Assembly (NCBI GenBank): GCA_030549205.1
Contig: JAUKTV010000005.1
Location: 1,240,001 to 1,304,000 of the forward strand
Source of the DNA: Apiosordaria backusii
Taxonomy: Eukaryota; Ascomycota; Sordariomycetes; Sordariales; Lasiosphaeriaceae
Reading direction: 5' to 3'
Length of the DNA: 64,000 nt
Position 1 is the first letter of the stretch, and each line of letters opens with the position of its first letter. Both the position numbers and the translations under genes were made by a program. The notes under the pieces were generated by a model. It was not told the DNA's origin, ran no database searches, and saw only the letters and a list, made by a program, of their open reading frames with translations. Positions 43,136-54,739 of the stretch are shown here, in pieces.

Positions 43136-43500
43136 GGTCAGCTGTCTCTCGGTGTCTCGCGGCCTGTCGAGAGCCCCAGTCCTTGAGCAGGCGTTGCCTG
43201 GCGAGTAGGATTTGGCAATTTTTTATGGCTCTCGACTCATAAGATGCTTGCTTTCAGCGCGCCGTCCAGGAGAAACGGAACGGCCATGTATCCGTAGATG
43301 CACGACACCGGTATTGATGGAAAATGAAAGGAAGAAGAGAGATGTGTTGTTGGTGATGATGATCCCGCCGCTCTTGCGCGACGATGCAGCTGTCGGTAGG
43401 AATCGCACAAACGGAGGCAGGACAGAGAGCGCCATGGTCAGCTCTCTCTCATTCCCCGCGGCCTACCAAGGAGCCCCAGTCATTTCAACAGGCCTTGGCT
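43064..43500. repeat. Duplicated 5' block (300-bp offset)
   Basis: The segment at about 43064-43200 recurs, diverged, at about 43366-43500. Both copies contain the identical AGAGAGCGCCATGGTCAGCT, and their ATG codons (43135 and 43435) are exactly 300 bp apart. A second short repeat pair containing GAGAAACGGAACGG lies at about 43268 and 43532. In copy 2 the frame MALSVLPPFVRFLPTAASSR runs 71 codons to a stop at 43223. Confidence 0.8.
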
Positions 43501-44129
43501 TGTGCGATGCGTACGTCGAGTGCGTCGCCAGGGAGAAACGGAACGGTAATTCACGCAGGCATGGAAACCCAGGTGAAGTCACACCGGTACCATCAAGTCA
43601 CTGACCCTGGGGTAGAAAATGGTTGAGTTGAATCATCGCAGATGTCATCGCGAGGTTGAAGTGATGGGTGGGTCACCGAGTCAGGCATGGCGTCGATGGC
43701 GAGAGGTTGGTTGTGTTGATGAAAAAGGGTTTGAAGGTCGATGGGAGCTGATTGATGACAGAAGCAGAAATGAATGGGGAGAGACGGAGAAACGGGGAGC
43801 CGAAAGCCTTTCCATTTGTTGGTGCACGGACCAGGAAGAGGTCGTTTGGATTGGCTGACGTATGAGACCCACCTGCAGCTCGCTTAATGAGTCAGCGTGC
43901 CAGAACTGTATCAGAGTGAGGCAGCTGCCTGCCAGCTCTGTTGGATAAGTCTCGTGGACCTTACTTAGTCTCAGTACATGGTTAGGTACTATAGTGTATG
44001 CAGCTCTTTCCCACACAGTACCGTCTGTATGTAGGTAAGGTTGTAGGTCCAAGGCATCTCTTCTCATGACCAAAGCCCTCAAAATCTTGCTTCTTGGCGG
44101 AGGAGGTGTCTGGACCCGACGTTATGGAG
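43501..44129. other. Intergenic
   Basis: Upstream of the duplicated block and downstream of the phosphotransferase gene. Nothing I can support as a gene. Confidence 0.35.
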
Positions 44130-45487
44130 TCATGGATTACCTAATTTGTCATACCATCCAACCTTTCCATTCTCATAGAGTCTCATTGCAGTTGCCAACT
44201 GCTGCCTCTTTGAGTCTCTCAACGTTTCTGATAGGCGATGGGTTTTTTCTCCGTTTTGATACTCCTCCCGTGCTACTGCTGTCACGTAATCCTCTTTATC
44301 TGCAAATTTCCGGGCGAGGTCAGCGTCCTTGGGAGAGCCGTCTTCGTTGTAATTCCACGGGACGTCCATGGCAGGGGGGACTGTTGAAAGCGTCAAAGGA
44401 AAATCCCCAAATATCTCCCACGGTCCGGCAAAGGCAGTTTCCCAGTCAATGATGCCAAGAATCCGGTAGGCGTCGTCGACAATGATGTTGTTGTGCCCAA
44501 AGTCGCCGTGACAAAGAGGAAATGGGCCGCAGTCGAGCACAGAGAGTCTATCAGCAAGTCGACTAATAGATTCAGGAAACGATAAGACTGAGGGAACAAT
44601 TTCAGCGGCGTATGGGCCCGATGCCTCTCGCAGCTTCTCCTCTGTCATTCCAAATTTGGCCTTCGCCGCCCATGCTTGGAAGAACTCAGTTGCTGTGTTG
44701 AATGGACCACCCAGTCCAGGAATTGGCCCCTGCTGGCACGTGCCATCAGCGTTCAAGGAGACTATCGTACCAATCTGAGGTAGCCGGACGGTAGACAGCT
44801 GGACCTGCGATGAGTAAAATAAGTCAGTGACCCATGTACATTCGGATGATAATATCTTACCTAGGTACTTACATGGATCTTTGCGAGGCCGCTCAAGAAG
44901 GTTTGCTTGTACCCAGGCGGAATCTCCATTCCCAAGTCCATTCCTACATTGCCCTCCAAGCAATCCATCAACATGAATGGGGCTTTGACGCTGCAGTCGC
45001 TTCGACCCTCGTAGGCGTGGATTTCAGGGATAGGCAGGTTTGTTCGCTGTCGTAGAAGAGAAATTGTGTGAAACTCACAATCACTCTTTGTCTTCAGAGC
45101 ACCTTCAGGGGAATAGCATCCAGCCAGACTAGGCAGTCGTAGTCGTGCAACCCATCGAACTCCATCTGTAAACTCGACGATTCTAACCATATGGTTGTAA
45201 CCAAGACCAATGTCGGGAAGGAGAGAGCAGTCGATACCCTTCCGTTTTGCGGCTGCGTATTCTCTTAAGGCCACCCAGTCCACTGATGCTAAGAATGACT
45301 CGGCCCGGGAGCGGAGTGGGCCTTGCTGGAGCGAGGAGAAATAAGTCCATTGATAGCCGGAGAAGGTCTTACCGCTTCCCGGGACGTTGTTGATGTGCTC
45401 CGATGACAAAAGCGACAGGCGGGCCGCGGTAAAGCCTTTGTCGGCAAGACCGAGCGCGGCTTCTCCATCCAGTTGATTGCTTTCCAT
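44130..45487 (-). CDS. APH-family aminoglycoside/choline-kinase-like phosphotransferase (2 exons)
   Basis: CDS is complement(join(44130..44804,44873..45487)), 429 aa; one 68-nt intron with GTAAGT, a CTGAC branch site and GCAG. The kinase-like phosphotransferase fold is recognised by VRWVARLRLPS (beta-3), a GYNHMVRIVEF strand, FMLMDCLEGNVG (hinge), and the catalytic loop CHGDFGHNNIIVDD (His304, Asp306, Asn311), followed by ILGIIDWETAFAGPW (Asp325). Fungal APH proteins are numerous and mostly of unknown substrate; antibiotic resistance should not be assumed. The intron carries a TACCTAGGTA motif at 44858-44867. No signal peptide. Confidence 0.9.
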
Positions 45488-46246
45488 TGTGCAAATAAGA
45501 GCAGGAGCAGACCGGCTCCAAGTACTGCGATCGCGTATGGCTTCACGATGAGTAGAAGTTCAGGACTTGAGGCCAGATAACTTTAGGAGGAGAATCTAGG
45601 GAGAATAACAAATGCCAATAAAAAAAACAAAAGGTTGGGGAAGACAGCCATTGGTTGGGAGCCCGGCGAGCCACAGTCACGAAAAATCCCTGAAGACAGT
45701 CAGCCAGCCATATCCGGTAGGGTCTGGTCCCACAAACTGGGCTTGTGCTCTCCAAAGCTTCCTTTTGTTGATGCCTTACTTGTAAGGCTTCAAGAAAAGA
45801 AGCTAGGAGACTTCCCATTTCACACCCAAGATAAAAAAAAACCAAGGCGAGCTTTGACTACCTCTTTCTTAAAACGGATAAAAGTCCCATGGATAGAAGT
45901 ACCTTTGGCACCTGATTCTTGATTGGCCAGTAAGCCCGCACTGGCTACCCTCTGAGCGAGGTGAACAAACCGGAACCGAAGATGAGCTGGTCCTGAGCTC
46001 CGCCTAATTCAGGTCAGATAAAGCAGTAAGAAGTTACGTAGCGAGTTGTGTCTAGATTCCGGTAAAGAAACAGGGGTTTCTCAGGGTAACCTTGTAGATT
46101 ATTGATGAAAGTATGCAAGTTTCCATATATGTACGACAAAAGGTACTATTTACAATGAATCTCCCTCACCACCACCTCCCCTCCCGATTAACCCCAGTGA
46201 ACTCTCAGTCCATCTTCCCCTCTCCAGCTTCAAAAATCTCATCCCC
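45488..46246. other. Intergenic up to the RIP island
   Basis: Upstream region of the phosphotransferase gene and 3' flank of the CBM1 remnant. No supportable gene; an A-run lies at 45833-45842. Confidence 0.4.
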
Positions 46247-46390
46247 TTACAAGCACTGAGAATACCACTGGTTCTGCGCCCGGCAAGTCGACCCCGAGGC
46301 GCAAACAGTGCACCCACTCCACCCCTGACCCGATATTGTGCAATTGGTTTCGGTGCCTGTTGATCCGCCTTCCCTATACCCTCTTATAGG
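46247..46390 (-). pseudogene. Orphan CBM1 (cellulose-binding) remnant of a CAZyme gene
   Basis: Minus-strand frame GGSTGTETNCTISGQGWSG, then CTVCASGSTCRAQNQ and WYSQCL followed by TAA at 46247-46249. This is a fungal carbohydrate-binding module family 1 with its cysteines, the aromatic binding residues (Trp of GQGWSG; Trp/Tyr of QWYSQCL) and its canonical C-terminal end, preceded by a Gly/Ser/Thr linker. The catalytic domain that should lie upstream is missing: just beyond about 46390 the DNA turns AT-rich and no coding sequence continues. The C-terminus of a secreted plant-cell-wall enzyme was therefore cut off by the repeat island. Which enzyme cannot be told. Confidence 0.85.
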
Positions 46391-47339
46391 AAAAGTCCTG
46401 CTTAGTAACGAACTTGCCTTAATAGTAATATAAGTCAATGTATTTAGTCTAGCAGACCCCCTATTTAACCCTAACCCTATACTACCCTTTATATACAGTA
46501 TATAGCTCCTTCCCCTTTAATATATTCCTTCTTTAAAACATTATACTATTTAATATAATATAGGATTCTACTATTTATATATAGGTAAAGTATATATCTA
46601 TCTATATTAGTTATAAGAAGTTTCTTTCCTTTATACTTTAAAAAGTAAATATAAGGTCTTACTATTAATAAACTAAATAGTTACAATAGTATTAACGCTA
46701 AGTATAATATATAAGCTGGTTATATAGTATATAGTTAAATATTTATATATTAAAGTACTTGCTTAGTTTATAAGTTAAAAGTTTAAGCTTATTTTTAAAG
46801 ATCTAGCTACTATTACTAAACTAAATACTATTTTAAAGTTTAAGTATACTCCCTCTTTACTTTTAATACTATAATTAAGTACCCTTTTACTATTAGACTT
46901 CTTTACTTTACTGCCGCTACCTTTTAGTAAACTTTAGGCTATTTGTATATTTATTTTAATTAAAAAAGGCTACGATCTTTATCTTTATATTGGCTTTAAT
47001 ATTAATACCTCTATTAGCTATATAAGACATATTGCGATCTATACCGATATTATATACTTTACTTTATCCTATTATATATATATATATTATAATAAAGGTT
47101 ATAAGCTTACTTATATAAGCCTACTATATTAAGTATAAATATTGCTAATTACTATAATACTATAATACTATTTAATATTAATTGCTTTAAAGGCAGTCTT
47201 TGCAAACCTCTTTTATGCTATCTTTTTAATAGGTATCAACGAGTTTTTTATTAATATTCTACTATAGTTTTAAGAGGATATTATATAGTTACCCTTTTAT
47301 AATTATAGTATATTTAAAGAGGGTAATTTAAATAGTATA

Positions 47340-47728
47340 GACTTTAATATAAAGTAGCTTTTTATTATTAATTAGGATTGTAAGGCTTAAAAGTTTTAAT
47401 ATAGAGTTAAATATTATATTAAGTAAAAAGCCGATAAGGCTTACTATTATAAAGTCTGTAAAAAGGCCTTTTCTAGCTTTAATAAATTTGTAAAGTATAA
47501 TATTAATATTAAATATAAGATAAAGGTTAGTAGGATTATAAAGACTTTAAGTAAAAAAAAGCTAAGTAACTGTAAGAAAGTAAAAAAAGTACTTACTAAA
47601 AAGCGATATTTTTATAAACTATATAATATTAGATTTTATACTTTATATAAATAGAAAGTATATAATAAGACAGTAAAGTATAAGAAAGCTATTATTAAAA
47701 ATACACTAGTCGATTTTAATGATCTTTA
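47340..47728 (+). pseudogene. RIP-decayed C2H2 zinc-finger coding relic
   Basis: One plus frame is mostly open and reads KAYYYKVCKKAFSSFNKFVK, then LTKKRYFYKLYNIRFYTLYK, with one internal TAG. Two finger-like units are visible in which expected Cys and His positions read as Tyr (TGT to TAT, CAC/CAT to TAC/TAT). C/G to T/A transitions would produce exactly this. Upstream codons carry several TAA/TAG. It may be a host-derived gene or a transposon-encoded finger captured in the island. Confidence 0.45.
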
Positions 47729-48925
47729 AGTCAGATCTCTTTTAAGAGGATAAAGGCTAGGTTTTTATTTACTATATTTAGTATTTTAAAGTTATTTAAT
47801 AATTGTTATTATCTTTATTATTTTAGTTATTTATAGACTATTAACTACAATTGTATATATATAAATTGTTTAAAGAAAACGAATATTAATACTATATACC
47901 GATATATATATAGTCTTAAGTACTTAAACTAGTATAGCGACTTTTAACTGACCTATAAAGTTTTAAAACTTTATAGGCCAGCTAAGTTAGTAAGACCAGG
48001 TCTTACTTTAGACTATATTATAGGTTGGTTGATTGATTTAGTAAATGTTTTAAAGTTAATCAGTTTTAACGTAGTTTCTATTTGTAAAAATAATTCTTTA
48101 AACGTTTATAATAAGTAAAGGAAGGTAAGTTAAATTAATATAGAGTTTCTTTTAGTAGCTTTATACCTTAATAGCAATTAATTAGATATAATATAAACGT
48201 TAAATATTGTAAAGATTATTATATATTAGTATATAGAAAATAAAGATTCTATAGTTTAAGTTTAACTTTCTTAAAGGATAATAAAGTTAAAGTTAATATC
48301 GAGGTTGAACTTATAGGACTAACTATCCTTAATAGCTCCTCCAATAGCCCTCTTCTTAACTATAGCCTCCTTAATAGTATATACAGTCCTAAGGCTATAT
48401 TAAACCTTCTTTTTAGATTTTATAAAAGTCTTCTTAATAGGCTTACCTCCTTTATTATTATCTTTATTATTATCGGCGGCCTCTTTAATAGCTTCTATAT
48501 TATACTTCTGTTTATATAAACCTTTCTTTCTCTAGATTAGACTATACTAAAATTTAAGACGTTTTTAATAGCCGCTGCTTAGAACTTACCTTTATCTTTC
48601 TTACTATTCCCGATATTTTAAATAATAGAATACTTATAGTATATATCCTTATTTTTATTATATTTATTATATAATATTTAAAATAGCTTTTAAGTAAATT
48701 TCGGCATATCCTTCTTTAATTTATAGATAGTAATATTATTTATTATAATCTTATTATAATAAATATCTATATAGGCTATTTTAACTTAGTAGATGTACTT
48801 TTAAAGTTTAATCTACTAATATACAAATGGACAGCGTGATAATGATAGGTATCAAATTGGTTACATTGAATTGATTGTTAAAAAGAAGAAGCTAGAGTTA
48901 ATAAGCTGTTTTAGTATCCTCTATA

Positions 48926-48991
48926 GGTTATATATACCTATATATAATATAATGCCTAGGTTATATATACCTATATATAATATAATGCTTA
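48926..48991 (+). repeat. 33-bp direct tandem duplication
   Basis: Two adjacent 33-bp copies beginning GGTTATATATACC, differing at one position near their end (GCCTA versus GCTTA, a C/T change). Confidence 0.85.
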
Positions 48992-50430
48992 AGCTTTTTA
49001 TATTAATACCCTAACCCGAGAAAGAAATATATTGTCCTAATATAGTAAATGCTTAACTATCTTCTTCTTATTTACCTATTACTATATTAATTAGAAAATA
49101 CCTTCTTTTATTTTTAAACAATATACCTTTTATTAAAACTAAAGCTTTGCAAATAAATCCTAAATATTCCTTTTCTATATATTAACTATATAATAACTAT
49201 ATAATATCTTTCTTATATAATAATACAATATTATATAATACTATTACCTTATTTTAATCTCTTTTTATTAATATAGTAATTATATTTATTATCTTTTCTA
49301 TATTGTTTTTTATCTTTTCGATTTCCTTTTTTATTTTAATAATTTAGTAATTTTACTACTCTATTATTACCTTTTGCTTTTTAAAATAATCTATTATTGT
49401 CTTTATTTTCTTATCGTTAGTACTTATAATAATAGCTATTACTAATAATTTATTAATAAGTTTATATAGTTTGTTTATAGTTAGCTTTATAAAAAAGACA
49501 TTATTGTTATTATTTTAATTATAATCGGTATATTACTTATTATTACTTTACTTATTAGTATATTATTTATTAATATCCTACTTATTAATATATTGCTTAT
49601 TATTATTTTATTTATTATTATTCTTTTATTTATTAATAACCTATTCTTTATTATCGTCCTACTGCTTTTAATTAGTTAACTACTTAATATACTTATTTTT
49701 ATTTTTAAATAGGCTAATTTAGCATTTAGTAATTTTAATTTTAATACTAATAATATACTAGGCATTTTTAAGGTTAAATTTAATATTAATAGCATTAATT
49801 TTAATAGGCTATTAAAGAAGATAAATAATTTATTCGATAAACCTTTTAATACTTTTGTTATTAATAGCCTTACCTTAAAGTATAATAAAGGTAAAGAGGA
49901 TTCTCTTCTATTTACTGGTAGACTTCTTTATATATTTTTAAGCCTAGTTTTTATTATTAAAGTATATATCCTTTTAAAACTAATAGTAAATAGCCTTAGC
50001 TTTTATATATATAAGCAGTTTATAGATTTTCATTAGTTTATAAATTTACAATAGAATTTATCCTCTATTATTAATTTATAAAGTAATAAAACTTTCTTTA
50101 AAAGGAATATATAGAATAGATATAATATCTTTTTAAACTTAAAGGTCCTCTTTTTTAACTATCTTTAACTTAAGCTTTTTAAAACTTTTATAAGTTTTGT
50201 TATAAAATATAAACATACTATTTATTAACTTATTTAAGGATAATATATATACTATATACTTAAGGTCGAAATTATTTAAGTTGAGGAAATGCTTTTTAGT
50301 AAACTTTACAATTTTATATATAGTAAATTTAAGCTTAATCTCTTTAACTTTAATAATAGGGATTAAATAATCTATTAAACTAACCTTAATAATTTTATTC
50401 TAGGCTTTAATTAAGGTACTTATTACTAAG

Positions 50431-50550
50431 GCCTTACTAATTATTATATTCTTAATTAAGGCCTTTTTAATTATAGTATTTATAGTTTAAGCTTTTTTAA
50501 TTAAAATATCTATAGTTAAAGTCTTTTTAATTAAAATATTTATAGTTAGA
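50431..50550 (+). repeat. 30-bp minisatellite, four units
   Basis: Units start at 50431, 50461, 50491 and 50521; each has the form GYCTTTTTAATTAAAATATT plus a TATAGTTAAA-like end, with the first most diverged. The period of 30 (10 codons) suggests a decayed repetitive protein region; less regular copies continue to about 50700. Confidence 0.7.
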
Positions 50551-51399
50551 ACCTTCTTAATAAAGGTTAATTTAATTAAAGTAATAATAGAGTTAGGCTT
50601 TATAAATATAGTTATAGTTGGATTTTTCTTAATAAAGGTTAACTTAGTAAAAGCAATACTAAAGTTTAACTTTATAAAGGTTATCTTAATAAAAGCAATA
50701 TTAAGGTTTTTTTTAATTTAATAAACTACTAACTATATTATAAGTTTATTTTTTAAATTAGGTCTTTCTTTAATAGTAATAGAAATAACTTATTTATTAA
50801 CTTTAAGGAATTGTCTATAATAGTAAAAGGTTTTAATAAGTTAAATAGATAGTTTATAAAAAAGCAGTATTTTAGTAAATAGTATTTTATTAAATACTTA
50901 AATAGATCGTTCTATTAAAGATAGTTCGATTGTAAATAGGTTATCGATTAAAATTCAGTAATAAAGTTATAATTTTAATAAGTATAGTAAGGAGGTATAA
51001 AGTATAAAAGAAGATTAGAAAATTTAAAAGGTTAAATATAAAGTTAATACTGTTAATAGCTATTATTTATATTATAAGTTATTTTAAAAATTTTTTACAA
51101 ACTTTTAAACTAACAGGTTATTTAAGGCTTATACCCCTTTTTTATAAGTTATCTACTAGCTTTAACTTACTATTAAGTTAATTTAACCTTCTGTTTTTAA
51201 TAACTACCTTAATATTAGTCTTTAATATAATTACAACCTCCTTACTTTAACTATTTAATACCTCCTTTAAAGCTACTAAGCTTATTTCTTTTTTCTTAAA
51301 TAAGCATCTTCTCTTTTTAAGTTCTTTAATAAGTTTATTCTCTTTAAATAGATATTATAATTTATATTTATATACTATATTTAACGCTATTTCTAATAA

Positions 51400-53056
51400 A
51401 GCTACTTTACATTACTATTTACTATAGCCTTTATTATATCCTTTTTATAATACTAAATATTCTATCTTTAACTTTCTAACTTTTTATATAATATATTTTA
51501 CCTTTATCCTATTTTTTTTAAACAACTTATTACCTTTTTCTATTTAAATTACCTTATTTAAAGTTTTAAATATTCTATTATATAGATTTAAGCCTTCCGA
51601 TATTAAAACTAACTAGGTTATTAAAATTATTAAGTATATTCTTTAACTTATTAGGAACTTAAGTTTATATACTAAGTCTCTATACTTCTTTATAACTTTA
51701 AATGGCCTAGTCCTTTATTGCAAATACTTCTTAAACAGCTTATTAAGGAATATATATCTATAGTATAGCTTTAAATATACTATATCGCCTTTTTTAAAGA
51801 TATATAGGGTCTTTTTTTTATTATAATATATTTTATTACTAATAGTAGCGTATACTATTATTACCTTAACCTCCTTCTTATATAATAAACGCTATATCGT
51901 TACTTTAGTACTTATTATTATATTAAGGTTTAAATCTACAGTTAATTTTAACTTAAATCTTAATATTAACTTAATTAATAACATTCCAAAAGCTAATAAA
52001 TATACTATATTTAAATAATACTATAGGGCTAATAAAATATCTAATTACAGTATATTTTAATCTATTATAATATAAAATCTAATGGCAATTTTAATATTCT
52101 AATTCTTATATTCTAACGTTCTATTTCTTTTAAAGTACTAAATATTGGTTATTTATAGCTTAGTTTTTATTACTTTAAATATCCCTTACTATAGTTTATT
52201 TATAAATTTAGGATTTTTATTTAAAATAATTTTAAAAGGAAATCTCCAATTACTATATTGCAATTCTATAATAAGATAATAGGCCTATTCTTTAACTATC
52301 TATTCTATACTATTAAAGAGTAGAATTATCTTTCTATTATACTGTCCTATTACTATTATTATAACGTTAAAGCCTATAAATAGCATTACTTATATTTTAA
52401 ATAACCTAATAATTAATAAAGCGATAATAAAGTCAATATAAATAATGTATTTAAAAACTAGTTCTAGGTTTACCGGATTTAATTTACTAAGCGGTTTAGC
52501 TTTAAATATAGTATTGTAAATATAAATTGGACAATACTTAATATACTCTTTAATTACCTTAATTATTTAAATAATACTATATCTTTATAGTACTTTAGCT
52601 ATTTACCGATAGTTAAAGTAATGGTTATTATTATATACTGCTTTTAAAATATCTTATAAGCAATTCTTAAGGATATATAAGTAAGGCAGCTTATTCTTTA
52701 ATATATAATATAGGATATTGTCTTTTAGTTTAAAAGGATATCTTAATATAGATAAAGCTAGCTTACCTTTTTCCTTCTATAATTTAGTTTTTTCTTTATA
52801 CTTTTGAATAAATAAGATAATAGCAGTATATTTCTTATCCTACTAATAGCCTTTTACCAGTTTTACCTTAAAGTCATTATTTATAATAGCTTATATAACC
52901 GTAAATGCCTTTTCATTTTAAATATTATCCAGTTTATTATTATCTGGTAGTTAATCCTTAAATAATTCTAGCCTTAATAGTATATCCAGTACTAAGTTAA
53001 GCTTTCTAAGGATATAGTATACATTCAATTAATACTAGGCTAAATATACTATTACT
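51400..53056 (-). mobile_element. Ty3/gypsy chromovirus remnant, RIP-mutated
   Basis: Minus-strand relics appear in the right order for a gypsy pol C-terminus. A GKLSAVPDxLTR-like RNase H/linker segment lies near 52955-53010. A zinc-binding region reads CPIYIYNT, its second Cys mutated to Tyr, near 52512-52533. The integrase core relic, KIILNKNPKFINKL, is at 52191-52240. A QRTRPFKVI-like C-terminal integrase segment is at 51691-51720, and a chromodomain relic, EYLVL then KGYNKGY around a Trp-to-stop change, at 51430-51462. All frames carry stops. The 5' half (RT) is separated from this part at 53057 by the outer copia element. LTRs were not identified. Confidence 0.75.
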
Positions 53057-53702
53057 TGTTAAGATAGGTGTCTTATAGGCCTATAGGCATAGACCTGTGC
53101 AGGGAACAGCGCAGAATATTAAGAGCGAAGAGGGCTTTATTTGCAGTATATAATAGTAGCTAGGCATTAAAGGAAGGTAGATTATAGAGGCAATACCCTG
53201 TAATATATAGAAGATAGATACTATAATATAGGCTTATAAGGTACTATAAAATATAATAAACTAGTATATTAAATTGACTTATTAGCTAAGAAAATATTAT
53301 AGTAAATAGTTATAAAGGACAAGACCTATTATAGATCTTCAGCCCTATATCGCTTTTTAAACTTCTTTCTATTTTAAAGCTTAAATGCCTATTAAGTCTA
53401 CTAATTGCAAAGCCTAAATGCCTATTAAGTCTGTTAATTACAGACTTAACCAGCTAGCTAAGTTTAACTATTAAGTATATTAATTAAAAGCTGTTTATAA
53501 AGTATAAAGCGCTAACGTTTTACTATTATAATGTACTAACTGCCTAAAGCTTTAGGCTACTTTAAAGATTTAAAGATTACTATAATTACTGTAATAAAAT
53601 ATTAATAAGCACTATAATTCTAAGCTATTAATTATTATTAACCTTATAAATTATAGGCTAAAATATACTATAAAGTTTATAACTAAGTATTGTATTTTAA
53701 TA
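53057..53702 (-). repeat. Outer copia element, 3' LTR (copy A)
   Basis: 646-bp LTR beginning TGTTAAGATAGG on the plus strand, homologous throughout to 54067-54739 and 59774-60446, but lacking one about 27-bp internal repeat. On the minus strand it is preceded by the purine tract AGAAGGGA, consistent with a 3' LTR of a minus-oriented element. Confidence 0.85.
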
Positions 53703-54066
53703 TCCCTTCTATAACTATAGTGTATAGTATTAATTAAAAGGGCTTAGAAAGATTTAATAGTAAAATAAAGGTATTAAATAATACTATAAATAAAGCTTTA
53801 ATAAGGCTATTAATAAGCATCTTCTTTATAAAAAGATAAATTATAGTAATAACTTTAATAAATATAACCTCTTTAACCCTTTAAAATTAAATTAAAGTAT
53901 ATTTAATTCGGCAATTATACTTATTACTATAAGCAGTGGCAATAGAACCTTTATTATTATATAATAGAAGGGTAGGGCCTATAATAGGTTTGGAAATTTC
54001 CTAAAAAAGACCTTTAAACTATATAGCTTTCTTAAGGCCTTTAATAAGCTTAGTATATTTGGCCTT

Positions 54067-54739
54067 TGTTAAGATAGGTATCTTACAGGCCTATAGGCAT
54101 AGACCTGTGTAGGGAACGGTGCAGAACATTGAGAGTGAAGAGGGCTTTGTCTGCAGTATACAATAGTGGCTGGGCACTGAAGGAAGGTGGATTATAGGGG
54201 CGATACTCTATAATATATAGAAGGTAGATACTATAATATAGGCTTGTAAGGTACTATAAGATATAGTAAATTAATATATTAAATTGACTTATTAGTTAGG
54301 AAAATATTATAGTAAATAGTTATAAAGGATAAGACCTATTATAGGTCTTTAGCTTTATATTACTTTCTGAACCTCTCTCTATTCTAAGGTCTGAATGTCT
54401 GTTAAGTCTGCTAACTATAAGGCCTAAATGCCTGTTAAGTTTGCTAAGGCCTAAATGCCTGTTAAGTCTATTAATTATAGACTTAACCAGCCAGCTAAAT
54501 CTAACTATTAAGTACGTTAGTTGGAAGCTATTTATAGGATATAAGATACTAACGTTTTACCGTTATAGTATGTTAACTGTCTAAGGCTTTAGACTACTTT
54601 AAAGGTTTAAAGACTATTATAATTACTATAGTAAAGTATTAGTAAGCACTGTAATTCTAAGCTATTGGTTGTTATTAGCTCTATAGATTATAGATTAAAA
54701 TATACTATAAAGTCTACAACTAAGTGCTATATTTTAATA
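54067..54739 (-). repeat. Inner copia element, 3' LTR (copy B)
   Basis: 673 bp, begins TGTTAAGATAGGTATC and ends ...TTTTAATA on the plus strand (an original ...CAACA changed by C to T). It keeps more G+C in its first 200 bp than copy C. Confidence 0.9.

Larger units (their letters stand above)
46391..53056. repeat. RIP-mutated AT-rich island, left part
   Basis: Extremely AT-rich DNA dense in TTAA/TATA with stop codons in all frames. Readable relics inside are listed separately: a C2H2-like coding relic (47340-47728), tandem repeats (48926, 50431) and a gypsy chromovirus relic (51400-53056). Between these I can name nothing. A lysine-rich minus-strand frame near 48270-48540, less mutated than its surroundings, remains unidentified. 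Confidence 0.8.

Noticed and set aside
43433..43600. Possible separate gene starting MALSVLPPFV at 43435
   Set aside because: It looks like the diverged duplicate of the 5' block of the neighbouring gene and ends after 71 codons without a domain.
44130..45487. Annotation of the APH-family gene as an aminoglycoside-resistance gene
   Set aside because: Fungal APH-fold proteins are a large family with mostly unknown substrates; nothing in the sequence supports an antibiotic substrate.
48270..48540. Lysine-rich minus-strand frame, less AT-shifted than its surroundings
   Set aside because: It looks like a coding relic (GGKPIKKTFIKSKKK) and recalls transposase helix-turn-helix regions, but it has stops and no diagnostic motif.
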